This document shows, in pieces, positions 32,301 through 40,992 of a stretch of DNA of 64,000 nt. Every line of letters starts with the position of its first letter. Within the stretch, counting starts at the first letter, position 1. Origin of the DNA: Tritrichomonas musculus (taxonomy: Eukaryota > Parabasalia > Tritrichomonadida > Tritrichomonadidae); the NCBI GenBank assembly GCA_039105265.1, contig JAPFFF010000064.1, forward strand, positions 1 through 64,000, given 5' to 3'. The notes under the pieces were generated by a model. That model was not told the DNA's origin. It made no database searches and saw nothing but the letters and a program-made list of their open reading frames with translations. Made by a program: the position numbers and the translations under genes.

Positions 32301-33275
32301 AAGTATATTGAAGATTATGAAAAAGTTAAAAATAGAATTAATTCAGGAGATCTAAAAATAGCAATTCTATATCATGGTTCTATGCTTACTAATCATACAA
32401 AAATTGTCAAAACACACTTTTTGGATCCTAATAAAGATAAAATGAAACAATTAGATGCTGGATATTATGGCAAAGGCATCTATGCAACCGAGAATATGTT
32501 CTATGCATCGATGTATGCAAATGGCTATTCTGTTTTAGGATGCAATCAAAAGGCACCTATTATGTGTTGTTTAGCAATTTACAACAACAACAAAATAAAA
32601 GAAATAAAAGACATGTCCTGGTATGGTCAAAAAATTGAACCTGAAATTGCTAACAATTATGGTGTTCATCATGCTTTTGTTGGAAGTTCACAAAGTTTCA
32701 AACCTGTTCCTGAATCTGAAAAAAATACAAATTGGATTTGGGCTGAAGAATATGTGTTTAACAACAAATTCCAAATCATTCCAATATGTTCAATAACTCT
32801 AATGAGAAAAGAATTTTATATTCTTTGGAAAGATGAAAATATTGCGAACTCTGAAAATTCAAAATACTTAAATGAGTTATCTAAACAAATGGAAATAAAT
32901 GTCTATACTAAAAATAATGTTGATGATGCTCTTAAAATCATTCAACAGAAAAGAAAAAATAAAATAAAATTAATCACAAATGGTGGACAGGGATTGACCG
33001 GTAGAACATTGATTGAAGAAGCCAGAAAAATAATTGGGTCTGATTTTGTGTGCCTAGTCTTCGCAGGCTCATCAAATCACATTGATTGGGTCTCTAAAAT
33101 GAAGAACGTTCTTTTTACTACATCTCCTGCTGACTTTAGAACATTCGCTGCATTGGATTTCAATAAAAAAGATGTTCTTGGTTTTATTAATGGCCTCCAT
33201 TATAAAGACAGATTCAAAATCGATGAAAATGAATTACTGTCATTTCCATCTGCAGATAGATCTAAATATAAGTGA
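29400..33275 (+). CDS. LIM-PARP protein with a 12-residue repeat array
   Basis: I start at the ATG at 29400 (MSNYILSHIANL), preceded by tcattttttaaa, an initiator-like sequence. An in-frame ATG also exists at 29307 inside a palindrome. The protein is 1291 aa. Residues 196-639 are 37 perfect repeats of PVNDIVPVNNDQ between two acidic stretches. A LIM-like zinc module starts at residue 665 (CTACNKEI, HIGCIKCMKC, CVTPGC, CPKH). A PARP catalytic domain follows with the H-Y-E triad: His992 in YHGS, Tyr1028 in YYGKGIYA, Glu1117 in AEEYVFNN. H-Y-E proteins of this family can polymerise or transfer ADP-ribose. The C-terminal ~120 residues (KIKLITNGGQGLTGRTLIEE, FAGSSNHIDWVSKMKN) look like a small alpha/beta domain that I cannot name. 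Confidence 0.85.
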   Translation: MSNYILSHIANLTSIPKKPKVVCNNAVKNLTIKLKEAMNYDEFYKIDYEEYARKIIDDADINEVPEETKEQIRKRFLTKKPKKAEKEEDDNDEVQETNVGCKKTVSKAFLNKVEIFSSQSPPKDQVIHKPSPDITEQTTKNINIDQKIQQFNSSFNQSSNNQVIIKSQQKKKKKPSNIEKLEEEEEEEEDENDDKPVNDIVPVNNDQPVNDIVPVNNDQPVNDIVPVNNDQPVNDIVPVNNDQPVNDIVPVNNDQPVNDIVPVNNDQPVNDIVPVNNDQPVNDIVPVNNDQPVNDIVPVNNDQPVNDIVPVNNDQPVNDIVPVNNDQPVNDIVPVNNDQPVNDIVPVNNDQPVNDIVPVNNDQPVNDIVPVNNDQPVNDIVPVNNDQPVNDIVPVNNDQPVNDIVPVNNDQPVNDIVPVNNDQPVNDIVPVNNDQPVNDIVPVNNDQPVNDIVPVNNDQPVNDIVPVNNDQPVNDIVPVNNDQPVNDIVPVNNDQPVNDIVPVNNDQPVNDIVPVNNDQPVNDIVPVNNDQPVNDIVPVNNDQPVNDIVPVNNDQPVNDIVPVNNDQPVNDIVPVNNDQPVNDIVPVNNDQPVNDIVPVNNDQPVNDIVPVNNDQPVNDIVPVNNDQPVNDIVPVNNDQDDEEEDYDKQKNTYQIQILPDKKIICTACNKEIDDNPVYFSGLPYHIGCIKCMKCTEEQNSSQDLDKLVCVTPGCFFCPKHYEEYQSTKELDDNNQEEYHKKNKENFIKEMFEAPLYEEENIDYNPDDEIFITPDIVKSSIPKDRPFEDFIPTVTFTFEKSPLDIDFDALTKLLEEEGAVILSVDHGCTILKIAFLSIKKLSQKVVDKFHNLVSSLKNKFKSTIGKPVVGNLVEDPSITFPDDEKIMKNYNQKASVNLLQNISELSEIDLDTMKEEVLSTLHKEKVKKNWQFLFSHEDIFKMAEEHIRKDLYNNEFEMIMVAQTVIANKYIEDYEKVKNRINSGDLKIAILYHGSMLTNHTKIVKTHFLDPNKDKMKQLDAGYYGKGIYATENMFYASMYANGYSVLGCNQKAPIMCCLAIYNNNKIKEIKDMSWYGQKIEPEIANNYGVHHAFVGSSQSFKPVPESEKNTNWIWAEEYVFNNKFQIIPICSITLMRKEFYILWKDENIANSENSKYLNELSKQMEINVYTKNNVDDALKIIQQKRKNKIKLITNGGQGLTGRTLIEEARKIIGSDFVCLVFAGSSNHIDWVSKMKNVLFTTSPADFRTFAALDFNKKDVLGFINGLHYKDRFKIDENELLSFPSADRSKYK
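29985..31316 (+). repeat. Coding minisatellite, 37 copies of 36 bp
   Basis: Exactly 37 units of 36 bases run in frame with the PARP gene, all encoding the same 12 residues. Variation is limited to synonymous positions (gat/gac, atc/att, caa/cag), and the variants recur in higher-order blocks of several units. All six frames stay open through much of the array, which creates large spurious frames. Confidence 0.97.
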
Positions 33276-35034
33276 TTTGAAGTTCCTTACAAAATTAATT
33301 TTTTACATTTTCTAAATTTTTTTTTAATTAAACTAAAATAAAATCGAATTTTGCTTTTGATTTTGATATTGGCCAGAAAAAGTCGAATATTTAATTATGT
33401 AGCTTATCAAAAAAAAGTATTGTTTATCTTCCATTTATTTGCTTATATCTTATGCAAATCATCTGTATTCATGAAGTTCATCTAAATTGGTTTTCTTTTC
33501 AAATAACTTAAGTGCTTATTTATCATCTCTAAGAGCCATGATAATTTATCTCATTCGAATGAGATAATAGCAAATGCAACAATATAATGTTAATTGTGTG
33601 ATTTTAATTTTCTAAAGACTCTTAAGTTTGAATGGTTGAATAAAAATAAAAAATTGGCAAAATTGATTCTAGGAATTATTATACTAAATACAATGGTGAT
33701 TTTTTTGTAAATCATCAAAGATTATTACAAATAATGAACCTTATTAAGTCATTTTGGCATTCATGCACATGATCTTTGTTTATTCGCAATTAACAGGCAT
33801 AAATACAATGCATTTTCTTCTTGATATAAAAATTATCATTTTACAATCACAAAAATAATTTTAATAATACATTTGAAGAGTGCTTCTCATTAGATAATAG
33901 TAAAGCCGAAAGTATTGATTATAATTGATTCATTAAAGTGTATTTCTACTGTATTAGAGAATATTGGTTCTAATGCATTCAATTATTGCACATCATTATT
34001 ATCTATATCTATCCCATTTTTAGATGAAATATATTGGAATTTATTCTCTTAAAAATTGTTCTCATATAAATGAAATCATTATTTTATCATCTTTAAAACT
34101 TCAAAAGGCATGATTTGGTTAGTTGTGGAAATTTATCCTTTTGTCACTTTTTAGGATAAGTTTGTAATATATAAGGCAAACTTTTAAAAAAGTGGCCTCA
34201 ATTTTGATGATAAGACTTCAACCATTACAATATAATAGCGTATTTTATGAGCTAAATATGTGCCATTTCAGATTTTAATTTTGAAGATCAACATCATTAA
34301 ATTTAATGAAATAAAAATGCAGTTCATATTTTTAACATTCAATTTAAGTTGGACCTAAATGAAGGTTTCATATTCTTGATAATTAAATCAACTGGTATTG
34401 ACATTATGGAGAATTATATATTTTTTCTTATAAATATGGATCCTTTTGGCACAATATATAATCAAAAATAGATTATTATTTTCTTTTTTATTAAAAATAA
34501 TCGTTTTTGTCATGAATCAGTTTCCAAAATGAAACTATGTGGGACAATTTTTATATGCTTCTCAGAAGGATTCTTTGACTTTTTGGAAACTGATTCATGA
34601 CAAAAACGATTATTTTTATTCAATTTTTTTTTTATCAGAAATAATTCTTGGAATTTAAAATATTAGAAGAAAAATGGCTAAATAAACAAATATTAAACCG
34701 AACATTAAAAAATGGTTAAAAAAATCAGTTTCCAAAAAGTCAAAGAATCCTCCTGAGAAGCATATAAAAATCGTTTGAATTTTAGGCTTGTTATTCTGAT
34801 ATCAATTATCAGGTTTGGCACTTTTTTTAACTCGGATAATCGATAATAAAATGCTATCGATTGGAACTTTTAATTGATGAATTCGATTATCAAGTATGAA
34901 ATGTGATACAAAAAAAATATGCTTTTGATATCGAATCTTGATTAATCGAAATTAATACCTGAAAAAACCATTAAAAATAGTATTTTAATGGCATAAAATA
35001 AATATATTCTAACTTATTATGTAAAAGAATCAGC
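33276..35034. other. Intergenic region left of the Maverick
   Basis: No gene seen. A perfect 22-bp palindrome (ttatctcattcgaatgagat, continuing to aa) lies at 33546-33567, and a nested inverted-repeat structure lies at 34493-34773. The sequence next to the Maverick (34780-35030) is rich in atcgat-like words, as is the right flank. Confidence 0.6.
34493..34773. repeat. Nested inverted repeats (fold-back structure)
   Basis: Arm A at 34493-34529 is a perfect 37-bp inverted repeat of A' at 34581-34617, with a 51-base loop. Arm B at 34545-34593 is an inverted repeat of B' at 34725-34773, 49 bp with a couple of mismatches. B overlaps the loop and the first bases of A', so only one of the two hairpins can form at a time. 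It may be a fold-back mobile element or a product of inverted duplication. Confidence 0.85.
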
Positions 35035-35039
35035 TTTTA
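35035..35039. repeat. Maverick target-site duplication, left (TTTTA)
   Basis: TTTTA directly precedes the left terminal inverted repeat and recurs at 52557-52561 right after the other end. A 5-6 bp duplication is normal for Maverick integrases. Confidence 0.85.
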
Positions 35040-35202
35040 AGTAGTATATAGTTACTAGCAAAAAGGTCTAAAGCCCTTTTCACTAGTAACTTTGAGAAAT
35101 GGCAAAACGAATGAATAATTTATGCATGATTTGAATGTTATATTTAATTTTGGAATTAATGAAAGAATTAGTGTTAGAATTTATTTTATCACCAACGAAA
35201 AA
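35040..35202 (+). repeat. Maverick terminal inverted repeat, left (163 bp)
   Basis: This is the perfect reverse complement of 52394-52556. It contains a 40-base hairpin at 35051-35090 (gttactag ... ctagtaac with an inner aaaagg/cctttt stem) near the terminus. It ends with the motif tatcaccaacgaaaa just before the ATG at 35204. The terminus may serve as the protein-primed replication origin, by analogy with other elements of this polymerase class. Confidence 0.95.
35187..35200 (+). promoter_or_regulatory. TATCRCYAACGAAA motif upstream of the left terminal gene
   Basis: tatcaccaacgaaa ends 3 bases before the ATG at 35204. The same motif, in the proper orientation, precedes the genes starting at 46155, 48018, 51826 and 52392. 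Position and recurrence suggest a core promoter/initiator of this element. Confidence 0.7.
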
Positions 35203-35203
35203 G

Positions 35204-35671
35204 ATGACAAAGTTAACGTACAATTCAATCACTAAATTCGTTGAAACCATTAGTAAATACACTAAACAAAACCATCAATGTACACCAAATAGTGCAAACG
35301 TTTACTTCGAAGGTAAGGATGCATTTAAGAACAAGTATAAACAACTCTGCATTAAGCCTGTATTCATTGAATTGTTCGTCTTTGAAGACAAAAAGATATA
35401 CATTAATCACAAGCAAATACTTGAAATTTATGACAAGCAATTATGTATATCATTCAGTGAATCTGATAAACGATCTTTACCTAAGAACAAGTCAAAAATG
35501 TTTATATTAAATGTTGACTTTGAAGCTCAAGAATATAAAGAAATCGTTTATTACCCATCAGAGATTCATCAATGCTTAAATCAACAAAACATTAATCGAA
35601 TCAGAAATCAAATCATTGATGAACCCAAAGATGAATTCATTGAAACCGAAATAGACCCTGATGCATTTTAA
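35204..35671 (+). CDS. Maverick left-terminal hypothetical protein, 155 aa
   Basis: I choose the ATG at 35204, just behind the shared promoter-like motif. The frame also reaches an ATG at 35135 inside the terminal repeat, adding 23 residues that are encoded identically at the other end of the element. The protein starts MTKLTYNSITKFVETISKYT, is mixed alpha/beta in character, and ends in an acidic tail (DEPKDEFIETEIDPDAF). There is no signal peptide or membrane segment. I do not recognise it; it could be an accessory replication or regulatory protein, judging from its promoter motif. Confidence 0.7.
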   Translation: MTKLTYNSITKFVETISKYTKQNHQCTPNSANVYFEGKDAFKNKYKQLCIKPVFIELFVFEDKKIYINHKQILEIYDKQLCISFSESDKRSLPKNKSKMFILNVDFEAQEYKEIVYYPSEIHQCLNQQNINRIRNQIIDEPKDEFIETEIDPDAF

Positions 35672-35736
35672 AACGTAAATTCGATTTCATTCATTTTTAT
35701 TTTTAGTGTCAAGAAGTTAATCCATTAGCTGATTTC

Positions 35737-36873
35737 ATGGAAAACACACTATCTGTTCAGGATTTGTTAAACATTTATAATAAATATGCACCAGAACCAT
35801 TAACGATTCAAGAAGTCCAACGTTATTCTAATAGTGATGTTAATGTTGCTAAAACTGAATTAATTGCAAGGTTTCTTGCTGCCGCTAGAGATGGTCAATT
35901 ATTGAGAGGTAAAGGATTTGGCAATAATAAAGTCGGTATGAAAGAACTTCAACACATCATATTAGATCTTCAACGTGATGTCAAACGTGTAAAGAATGCA
36001 ATTTCTCCACAAGGTGCAGAAGCATTAGTGGCTCGTCATAATGCAACTAATCCACATTCTCCATGGAAACTCAATAAACGTAATCCTAATGCCCCAGCTT
36101 CATTACAAAACTTAACTGATGTAAATAATGATGGAATTCCTGATGTAATTATTTCAAATCACAATGATTATCCAATGTATGTCAATGGTTATACAACTAA
36201 GACTAGTAACTATCCTGTTGCATTACATTATTACGATCAATATCCAACAAGGGAATCACGAAAGAATTATCCATTAAACGCATTCAAACAAGATTTATTG
36301 AATATTAGTTACGTTGATTCAGGTAATAATTATAACGATTATGGTAATATATCATATGAAGCTCCTGAATCTTTTCAAGGTTATAATCTTAGTGGAGTTA
36401 AAGTCAAGCCTTCAAAAAGAATGTCTGCTTATCAACGTTTCCGTAAATTTGTCATTGGTCCTTATGTTGATAATGTCATTGCACAACTCGCTCGAAATAA
36501 CAATACATTCATTCCAAAGAAATATAAACTTCAATTCCTTGCATCAGCATCCGCTCGAATTTGGGAATTATATTTGGCTGAAGCATTTTACAATAGACTT
36601 GGTGCTCAAACTAAAGACGCTAAAGATAAAATTAAGAAAGAAAATAAGGCTGCTATTGATGGTTTGGTTACGAATTGCATTTCAGCTATACATAATAATG
36701 ATCGTCAATTCATTGAACAAATATTTAACAATATAGCTAGTACATTAATGCAAGTTGTTGCTGAATTCCATCAAGCTAATCCAAATATTGATTTACGTGC
36801 ATTATACATTAATGAGCAAAATGTTCATCAACAACGTATGACTGCTGGTCAAGCTCTTAATGATGAAGAATAA
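35737..36873 (+). CDS. Maverick structural protein candidate (minor capsid-like)
   Basis: The protein is 378 aa. Residues ~1-90 are helical and contain the word LLRGKGFGNNKVGMKEL. A calcium-loop-like DVNNDGIPDVII sequence (about residue 128) is followed by a beta-rich stretch (PMYVNGYTTKTSNYPVALHY). The C-terminal half is helical. It lies immediately upstream of the packaging ATPase gene in the virion block, and a DxNxDGxxD loop is also found in the 162-aa protein next to the capsid gene. Position and composition suggest a virion component such as a minor capsid protein; that is inference. Confidence 0.55.
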   Translation: MENTLSVQDLLNIYNKYAPEPLTIQEVQRYSNSDVNVAKTELIARFLAAARDGQLLRGKGFGNNKVGMKELQHIILDLQRDVKRVKNAISPQGAEALVARHNATNPHSPWKLNKRNPNAPASLQNLTDVNNDGIPDVIISNHNDYPMYVNGYTTKTSNYPVALHYYDQYPTRESRKNYPLNAFKQDLLNISYVDSGNNYNDYGNISYEAPESFQGYNLSGVKVKPSKRMSAYQRFRKFVIGPYVDNVIAQLARNNNTFIPKKYKLQFLASASARIWELYLAEAFYNRLGAQTKDAKDKIKKENKAAIDGLVTNCISAIHNNDRQFIEQIFNNIASTLMQVVAEFHQANPNIDLRALYINEQNVHQQRMTAGQALNDEE

Positions 36874-36896
36874 ATATATCACATGCTCAATAATTA

Positions 36897-37781
36897 ATGT
36901 TTATTTTTGATGAAAACGCATTTATGACGACAGAACCTTCATACAATTTATCATTCATTAGAGACAAAGTTAATGATACATTAAAGTCCAAATCTAATGA
37001 AACCAGTAATTCATTAATTAAACCAATACATCAAGATATCAAAGTTCGTTACAATTCAGTGAATGTCATTGTTGGTAAACAATCATTGGGCAAAACAGTG
37101 ATAGCATTAGAGGAAATCATTAAGATATCTCTATTAAATACACATCATTTATTGATTTACGTTACTAAAAACGGTGATGAAAACGATAAATCCTTTCAAT
37201 CATTGAAGCAAATGATTCGAATGCCTTATGTCACCATTAGTGAAAAGGATTCAGTTGAATTCATTAAAACTCTCATTGCTGCAAAGAATCTATACTATCT
37301 CATTCTCCGTGAACATTTAGAAGACAAAATCATTGATGAACAACGTGAAGCTTTATTCGATGCTTTACACATTAATGACGGCTTACAGCCAGGACAAAGT
37401 CCCTTCAGTAAACCTTACTTACACACAATCGTTCTATTTGATGATATTAGTAACAGTAAATTGTTTTCATCAGAGGAATCATTCTTTAGTCAACAAATTC
37501 GTCGTTGCAGACATACAAACATTACTTACTTCTTACTCATTCAAGGATGGAAAGGCATTAAACCTCACATTAAGAATGAAATCACAACGTTATTCATATT
37601 TCCATGTTTCAACAAACAACAATTGCACTTCATTTATTCACAATCAGCGTCTAATCTTGATTTTGATGAATTCTATGCACTATATCAACGATTGCTTTCG
37701 ATCAAAAATATAAAGCCAGACAGTCATCCTTACATGTATGTAAATGTAACTGAAGGAGGAGAGACAGTAATTCAAGAATGA
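36897..37781 (+). CDS. Maverick genome-packaging ATPase (FtsK/HerA, A32-like)
   Basis: The protein is 294 aa. Walker A is GKQSLGKT at residues 60-67, and Walker B is TIVLFDDIS with Asp182-Asp183. A sensor-type region (RRCRHTNITYFLLIQGWKGI) follows. Size and motif spacing fit the packaging ATPases of Polintons and related double-jelly-roll viruses, which pump DNA into preformed capsids. It sits in the virion block between structural-gene candidates. No membrane segments. Confidence 0.9.
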   Translation: MFIFDENAFMTTEPSYNLSFIRDKVNDTLKSKSNETSNSLIKPIHQDIKVRYNSVNVIVGKQSLGKTVIALEEIIKISLLNTHHLLIYVTKNGDENDKSFQSLKQMIRMPYVTISEKDSVEFIKTLIAAKNLYYLILREHLEDKIIDEQREALFDALHINDGLQPGQSPFSKPYLHTIVLFDDISNSKLFSSEESFFSQQIRRCRHTNITYFLLIQGWKGIKPHIKNEITTLFIFPCFNKQQLHFIYSQSASNLDFDEFYALYQRLLSIKNIKPDSHPYMYVNVTEGGETVIQE

Positions 37782-37791
37782 ACAATGAACC

Positions 37792-38130
37792 TTAACTAAA
37801 GTGTTTATTAACGATTTCAATCAATTGATTCATTCGATCTTTAATTTCTTCATATTCACTCTGCAACTCATCAATTCTATCCCTTAATTCATCAACAGAC
37901 GAAGCTTGTTTATCTATCCTTTTCTTCGCTGCATAATCAGTTCTGAGCATTAATGTACCTTGTATTCTAGTTATTCGATACCCATCAATCTTGAACATCT
38001 TATTCAACTTATGAGTCGTTAGTTTATCAATTTCATCCTTATTCTTCATGTAATACATATTGAACTCATCTGGTGTATCGAATTCTTTAATAACATTCTT
38101 AACTGGTTCCAACACCTTAATCTCTGACAT
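37792..38130 (-). CDS. Maverick coiled-coil protein, 112 aa
   Basis: Convergent with the ATPase gene, 10 bases apart. The N-terminal half (EFNMYYMKNKDEIDKLTTHK, FKIDGYRITRIQGTLMLR) looks like a small DNA- or protein-binding domain. Residues 75-110 form a coiled coil (SVDELRDRIDELQSEYEEIK). I do not recognise a named family, but the composition and gene position are what one expects of a conserved Maverick accessory protein. Confidence 0.7.
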   Translation of the reverse strand: MSEIKVLEPVKNVIKEFDTPDEFNMYYMKNKDEIDKLTTHKLNKMFKIDGYRITRIQGTLMLRTDYAAKKRIDKQASSVDELRDRIDELQSEYEEIKDRMNQLIEIVNKHFS

Positions 38131-38193
38131 AAATATTTGGTCTTAAGTAAAAATATTTTTGATTTAGTTCAAAAGAATCTTCGATTCGAGACT

Positions 38194-38334
38194 ATGTCTA
38201 TGTTGTACATCAGTGTTATATTAACATGTTTGACCGTTATTGAGTTCGCTAATCTTGTCATTAGAGTGATGAAATTGATACCTGAACCTGATCCTGAATT
38301 GACAGATGAAATGCGTGCCCGATTGTATTCCTAA
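38194..38334 (+). CDS. Maverick single-pass membrane protein, 46 aa
   Basis: The frame also runs upstream to a TTG, but the first ATG is at 38194. The protein is one hydrophobic helix (MLYISVILTCLTVIEFANLV) followed by a short acidic/basic tail ending ELTDEMRARLYS. It may sit in a host or virion membrane, or aid exit or entry of particles. It is too short for family assignment; its placement between structural genes and the clean helix support it. Confidence 0.55.
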   Translation: MSMLYISVILTCLTVIEFANLVIRVMKLIPEPDPELTDEMRARLYS

Positions 38335-38368
38335 TGATAATTTTCAATCAATTCATCCATTAATCATT

Positions 38369-38671
38369 CTACTTCAATAAAGGTACATTAAACATACCGG
38401 GTTTATATCTCGGATCCTCAACTTTAGCATTAACCATATTTGAATATTTACTGATTTGTCCACCAGCTTGATTAACAACATTACCCCATTGATTTAGAAC
38501 TTTACCTTTATCACCACCAATTACAGAACCAACTGCTCCTAATGCAGGCGCAACAACTGTTTGAGCTACTTGACCAACTTTTCGTGCAATCGGTAACACT
38601 TTTCTAAAGCCATTCTTAATTTTCTCACCTAATTTCTTAAACCAGCTACCAAAAGCCATTTGGTTTTGCAT
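38369..38671 (-). CDS. Maverick small amphipathic protein 1
   Basis: The protein is 100 aa from the first ATG, or 96 from the second (MAFGSWFKKLG), which matches the start of the paralogue at 45653. An amphipathic basic helix (WFKKLGEKIKNGFRKVLPIA) is followed by an Ala/Gly/Val-rich segment (GQVAQTVVAPALGAVGSVIG). Such a basic amphipathic helix plus small-residue region is typical of membrane-active or DNA-associated inner virion proteins; the role is inference. It is divergent from the major capsid gene, 41 bases apart. Confidence 0.7.
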   Translation of the reverse strand: MQNQMAFGSWFKKLGEKIKNGFRKVLPIARKVGQVAQTVVAPALGAVGSVIGGDKGKVLNQWGNVVNQAGGQISKYSNMVNAKVEDPRYKPGMFNVPLLK

Positions 38672-38712
38672 AAAAAATTTAATCGTTCATTCATATTTTT
38701 ACTCACTCGCAA

Positions 38713-40437
38713 ATGTCGTATCAAAACGCTCAATTTAAGAATACAGGTAATGATGAAGGTGATGTTCTCGATTTCTTCAACGATACATTACGTAATTTAG
38801 TACAGAAAAATGGTGGTGATAATACTTTCTCATTCGTTACTGAAGAATTTCAAAACAAAGATGCTCCAATGCCAATAGGTACAAAAACTCGCATGAAATT
38901 AACTCATTCAGGTCATACAATTAGTCAAATCGAAAAAGGATTCATAACAATGAAGATCGATTTTTCAGTTAAATTTCAGGATCCCATTTATGCTAATGCA
39001 TTTGATTTAGACACTGAAGGACTCAATCGTATATTCATTGGATTCAAAGATGCTGTTGAAATCATTGAAGATTGTAGATTTTGGGTTGATGGTAAACTTG
39101 TTGAAACATATCGTCAAGATCAATTAATTCGTGAATCATTTGCATACAATGCTATCCGTGCTAGAGAAGTCAAAATTGCATCACCAAAAGCTCATTCATT
39201 ATGGGAGAAAGTTTCTAAATACTTACCGGGTGTATGTGGTGTTTACATTCCATTGAGACAATTTGCAAATAACGCTATTGTACCAGTTCAAATGGAATTA
39301 GTTATACCATTCACTGATCAATTAGCATTACAAGCATGGCGTTTATATCCAAATCGAATTTTAGGTGAAGTTGAAGAAGAAATACGTACATCATTGGAAG
39401 CGTTAGTTTGGTGTCAAGTTGATCCACTTGCCGTTGCTGATGTTTTAAGATTCATGGATTATGAAGTTAATGCACTCTATTACACACCAACTATTTGCCC
39501 AATTACTACTCACTTTACTCAAATCAATCGTCCAGCCAAAATTGTTACCAAAATTGAAGAAAAAGGTGAAGATGAAGAAGGTGGAGATGGTGTTACTACA
39601 TTTACTGGAGTTAGTGTTGTTGATAAGAAGTTTAATTTATGGCATATCAAACAAAATACACTTCAATTAGCCAGTAATGGATTCATTCGAATTGCTAGAA
39701 CTAATTGCGCGGGATTTGGTGTTAAGCATGAAGTTGTTTTGGGATTAATGGAAACACTTAAGGAACCAATTATTGTTCCAGCTCAAGAATTAACTCGTGA
39801 AATATTTGAAGGATTACCAACTGCTAATGGTCTTGAAGTATCTAAATCTGTTCCATTAAGAAATGCAACTAATATTACAATGATGTTCCCTCGTAATCCT
39901 AAAGATTGTACAGTATTTCAGAACATCGTTTATGAAAAATGTCAATTAACTGTCAATAAAAAGCTATACCCAGATACGGCATTTGATACAACATTTGATG
40001 GACGATTCATTCAATATCAATTAATTGCAAATGAATTAGATGGATATATTGAAGCTACTGATGAATTCGTTAGATCAATCTCATTACCGCTTAACAAAAG
40101 TCCTGAAAATGGTGGTGCGAGATATAAAAGTAGTTCCGCTGCTGATAATACTAGCTTTGGCATTAACTTTCAACTTGAACGAGGTAATTCTGGTTATGTG
40201 TTTGATGGAATCGATACTGGCTCTCAATCAATTACAATTACATTCAGAGGTAGTCCAATGTGTAAAGGTAATTTTGATACTTACTTTAATCCTGAAGTTG
40301 CTGATGACGGAACTGTTGACACTAATACTCATCCTCCTCAACCAGAAATGTGGATTTGTTCAGATACTTATTGGACTTGGTCAATTCAAGATGGTGTTAA
40401 ATATCATCCAACAGGTATTCCATTAGGATATGAATGA
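38713..40437 (+). CDS. Maverick major capsid protein (double jelly roll)
   Basis: The protein is 574 aa, the usual size for a double-jelly-roll capsid protein. It is beta-rich throughout. The conserved-looking core PVQMELVIPFTDQLALQAWR and the VWCQVDPLAVADVLR region lie in the first half, and an acidic loop (KGEDEEGGDGV) separates the halves. The C-terminal half again ends in short beta strands (SITITFRGSPMCKG, MWICSDTYWTWSI). No enzymatic motif is present. Position next to the ATPase, minor proteins and fibre gene fits a capsid operon-like block. I infer the fold from length, composition and context. Confidence 0.8.
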   Translation: MSYQNAQFKNTGNDEGDVLDFFNDTLRNLVQKNGGDNTFSFVTEEFQNKDAPMPIGTKTRMKLTHSGHTISQIEKGFITMKIDFSVKFQDPIYANAFDLDTEGLNRIFIGFKDAVEIIEDCRFWVDGKLVETYRQDQLIRESFAYNAIRAREVKIASPKAHSLWEKVSKYLPGVCGVYIPLRQFANNAIVPVQMELVIPFTDQLALQAWRLYPNRILGEVEEEIRTSLEALVWCQVDPLAVADVLRFMDYEVNALYYTPTICPITTHFTQINRPAKIVTKIEEKGEDEEGGDGVTTFTGVSVVDKKFNLWHIKQNTLQLASNGFIRIARTNCAGFGVKHEVVLGLMETLKEPIIVPAQELTREIFEGLPTANGLEVSKSVPLRNATNITMMFPRNPKDCTVFQNIVYEKCQLTVNKKLYPDTAFDTTFDGRFIQYQLIANELDGYIEATDEFVRSISLPLNKSPENGGARYKSSSAADNTSFGINFQLERGNSGYVFDGIDTGSQSITITFRGSPMCKGNFDTYFNPEVADDGTVDTNTHPPQPEMWICSDTYWTWSIQDGVKYHPTGIPLGYE

Positions 40438-40503
40438 GTTTCCTTTAGACGTTGTCCATGAATTAACCCAATACATCCTTTAATATATTTTTGTTTATCG
40501 TAA

Positions 40504-40992
40504 ATGTCAATTCGACGTAATCCAAGTAAATTAAGGAATATATCTTCAAATTTTAATCCTAAACGTGGCCACACAATTGATGATGCTATTGATTTAAACG
40601 GTGATGGGATCATTGATGAGTACGAAAGACAAATGGCTAATATTCAAAACACTGATCCGGTCATTAAAACATACTACATTACTCGTGATTATGAAAACAC
40701 ATTACCGCCTGAATTTGTGAACTCCAATAATGATAGATATATTTCATTTCAATACTGCAGAGCTACATGCAAGCATTATTTAGATGGTGAAACTGAAGTT
40801 CATTGTTCATTTATTCCACGTGATGAATATTGTGATTCATTAGTTTGGTACGCTAATTTAGTCCCACCTGATGATAACCGAAAATATGAAATCATTTCAC
40901 GTAGTAATACATTCAAAGTTTGGTTCACTGATGCAGAAGGTAAACGTATTACACCAGATAACTTCACATTGTTCCTCAAGTTAGAGTACTAG
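40504..40992 (+). CDS. Maverick small structural protein candidate, 162 aa
   Basis: Residues ~28-40 hold a calcium-loop-like sequence (DLNGDGIIDEYER). The rest is beta-rich (YYITRDYENTLPPEF, YISFQYCRATCKHYL) and ends FKVWFTDAEGKRITPDNFTL, like the last strands of a single jelly roll. It lies directly behind the major capsid gene and before the fibre gene. A penton-type minor capsid protein or fibre-attachment protein is plausible. The family is not proven. Confidence 0.55.
   Translation: MSIRRNPSKLRNISSNFNPKRGHTIDDAIDLNGDGIIDEYERQMANIQNTDPVIKTYYITRDYENTLPPEFVNSNNDRYISFQYCRATCKHYLDGETEVHCSFIPRDEYCDSLVWYANLVPPDDNRKYEIISRSNTFKVWFTDAEGKRITPDNFTLFLKLEY

Noticed and set aside
38137-38193. Longer start for the small Maverick membrane protein
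   Set aside because: The upstream extension begins at TTG; the first ATG is at 38194.
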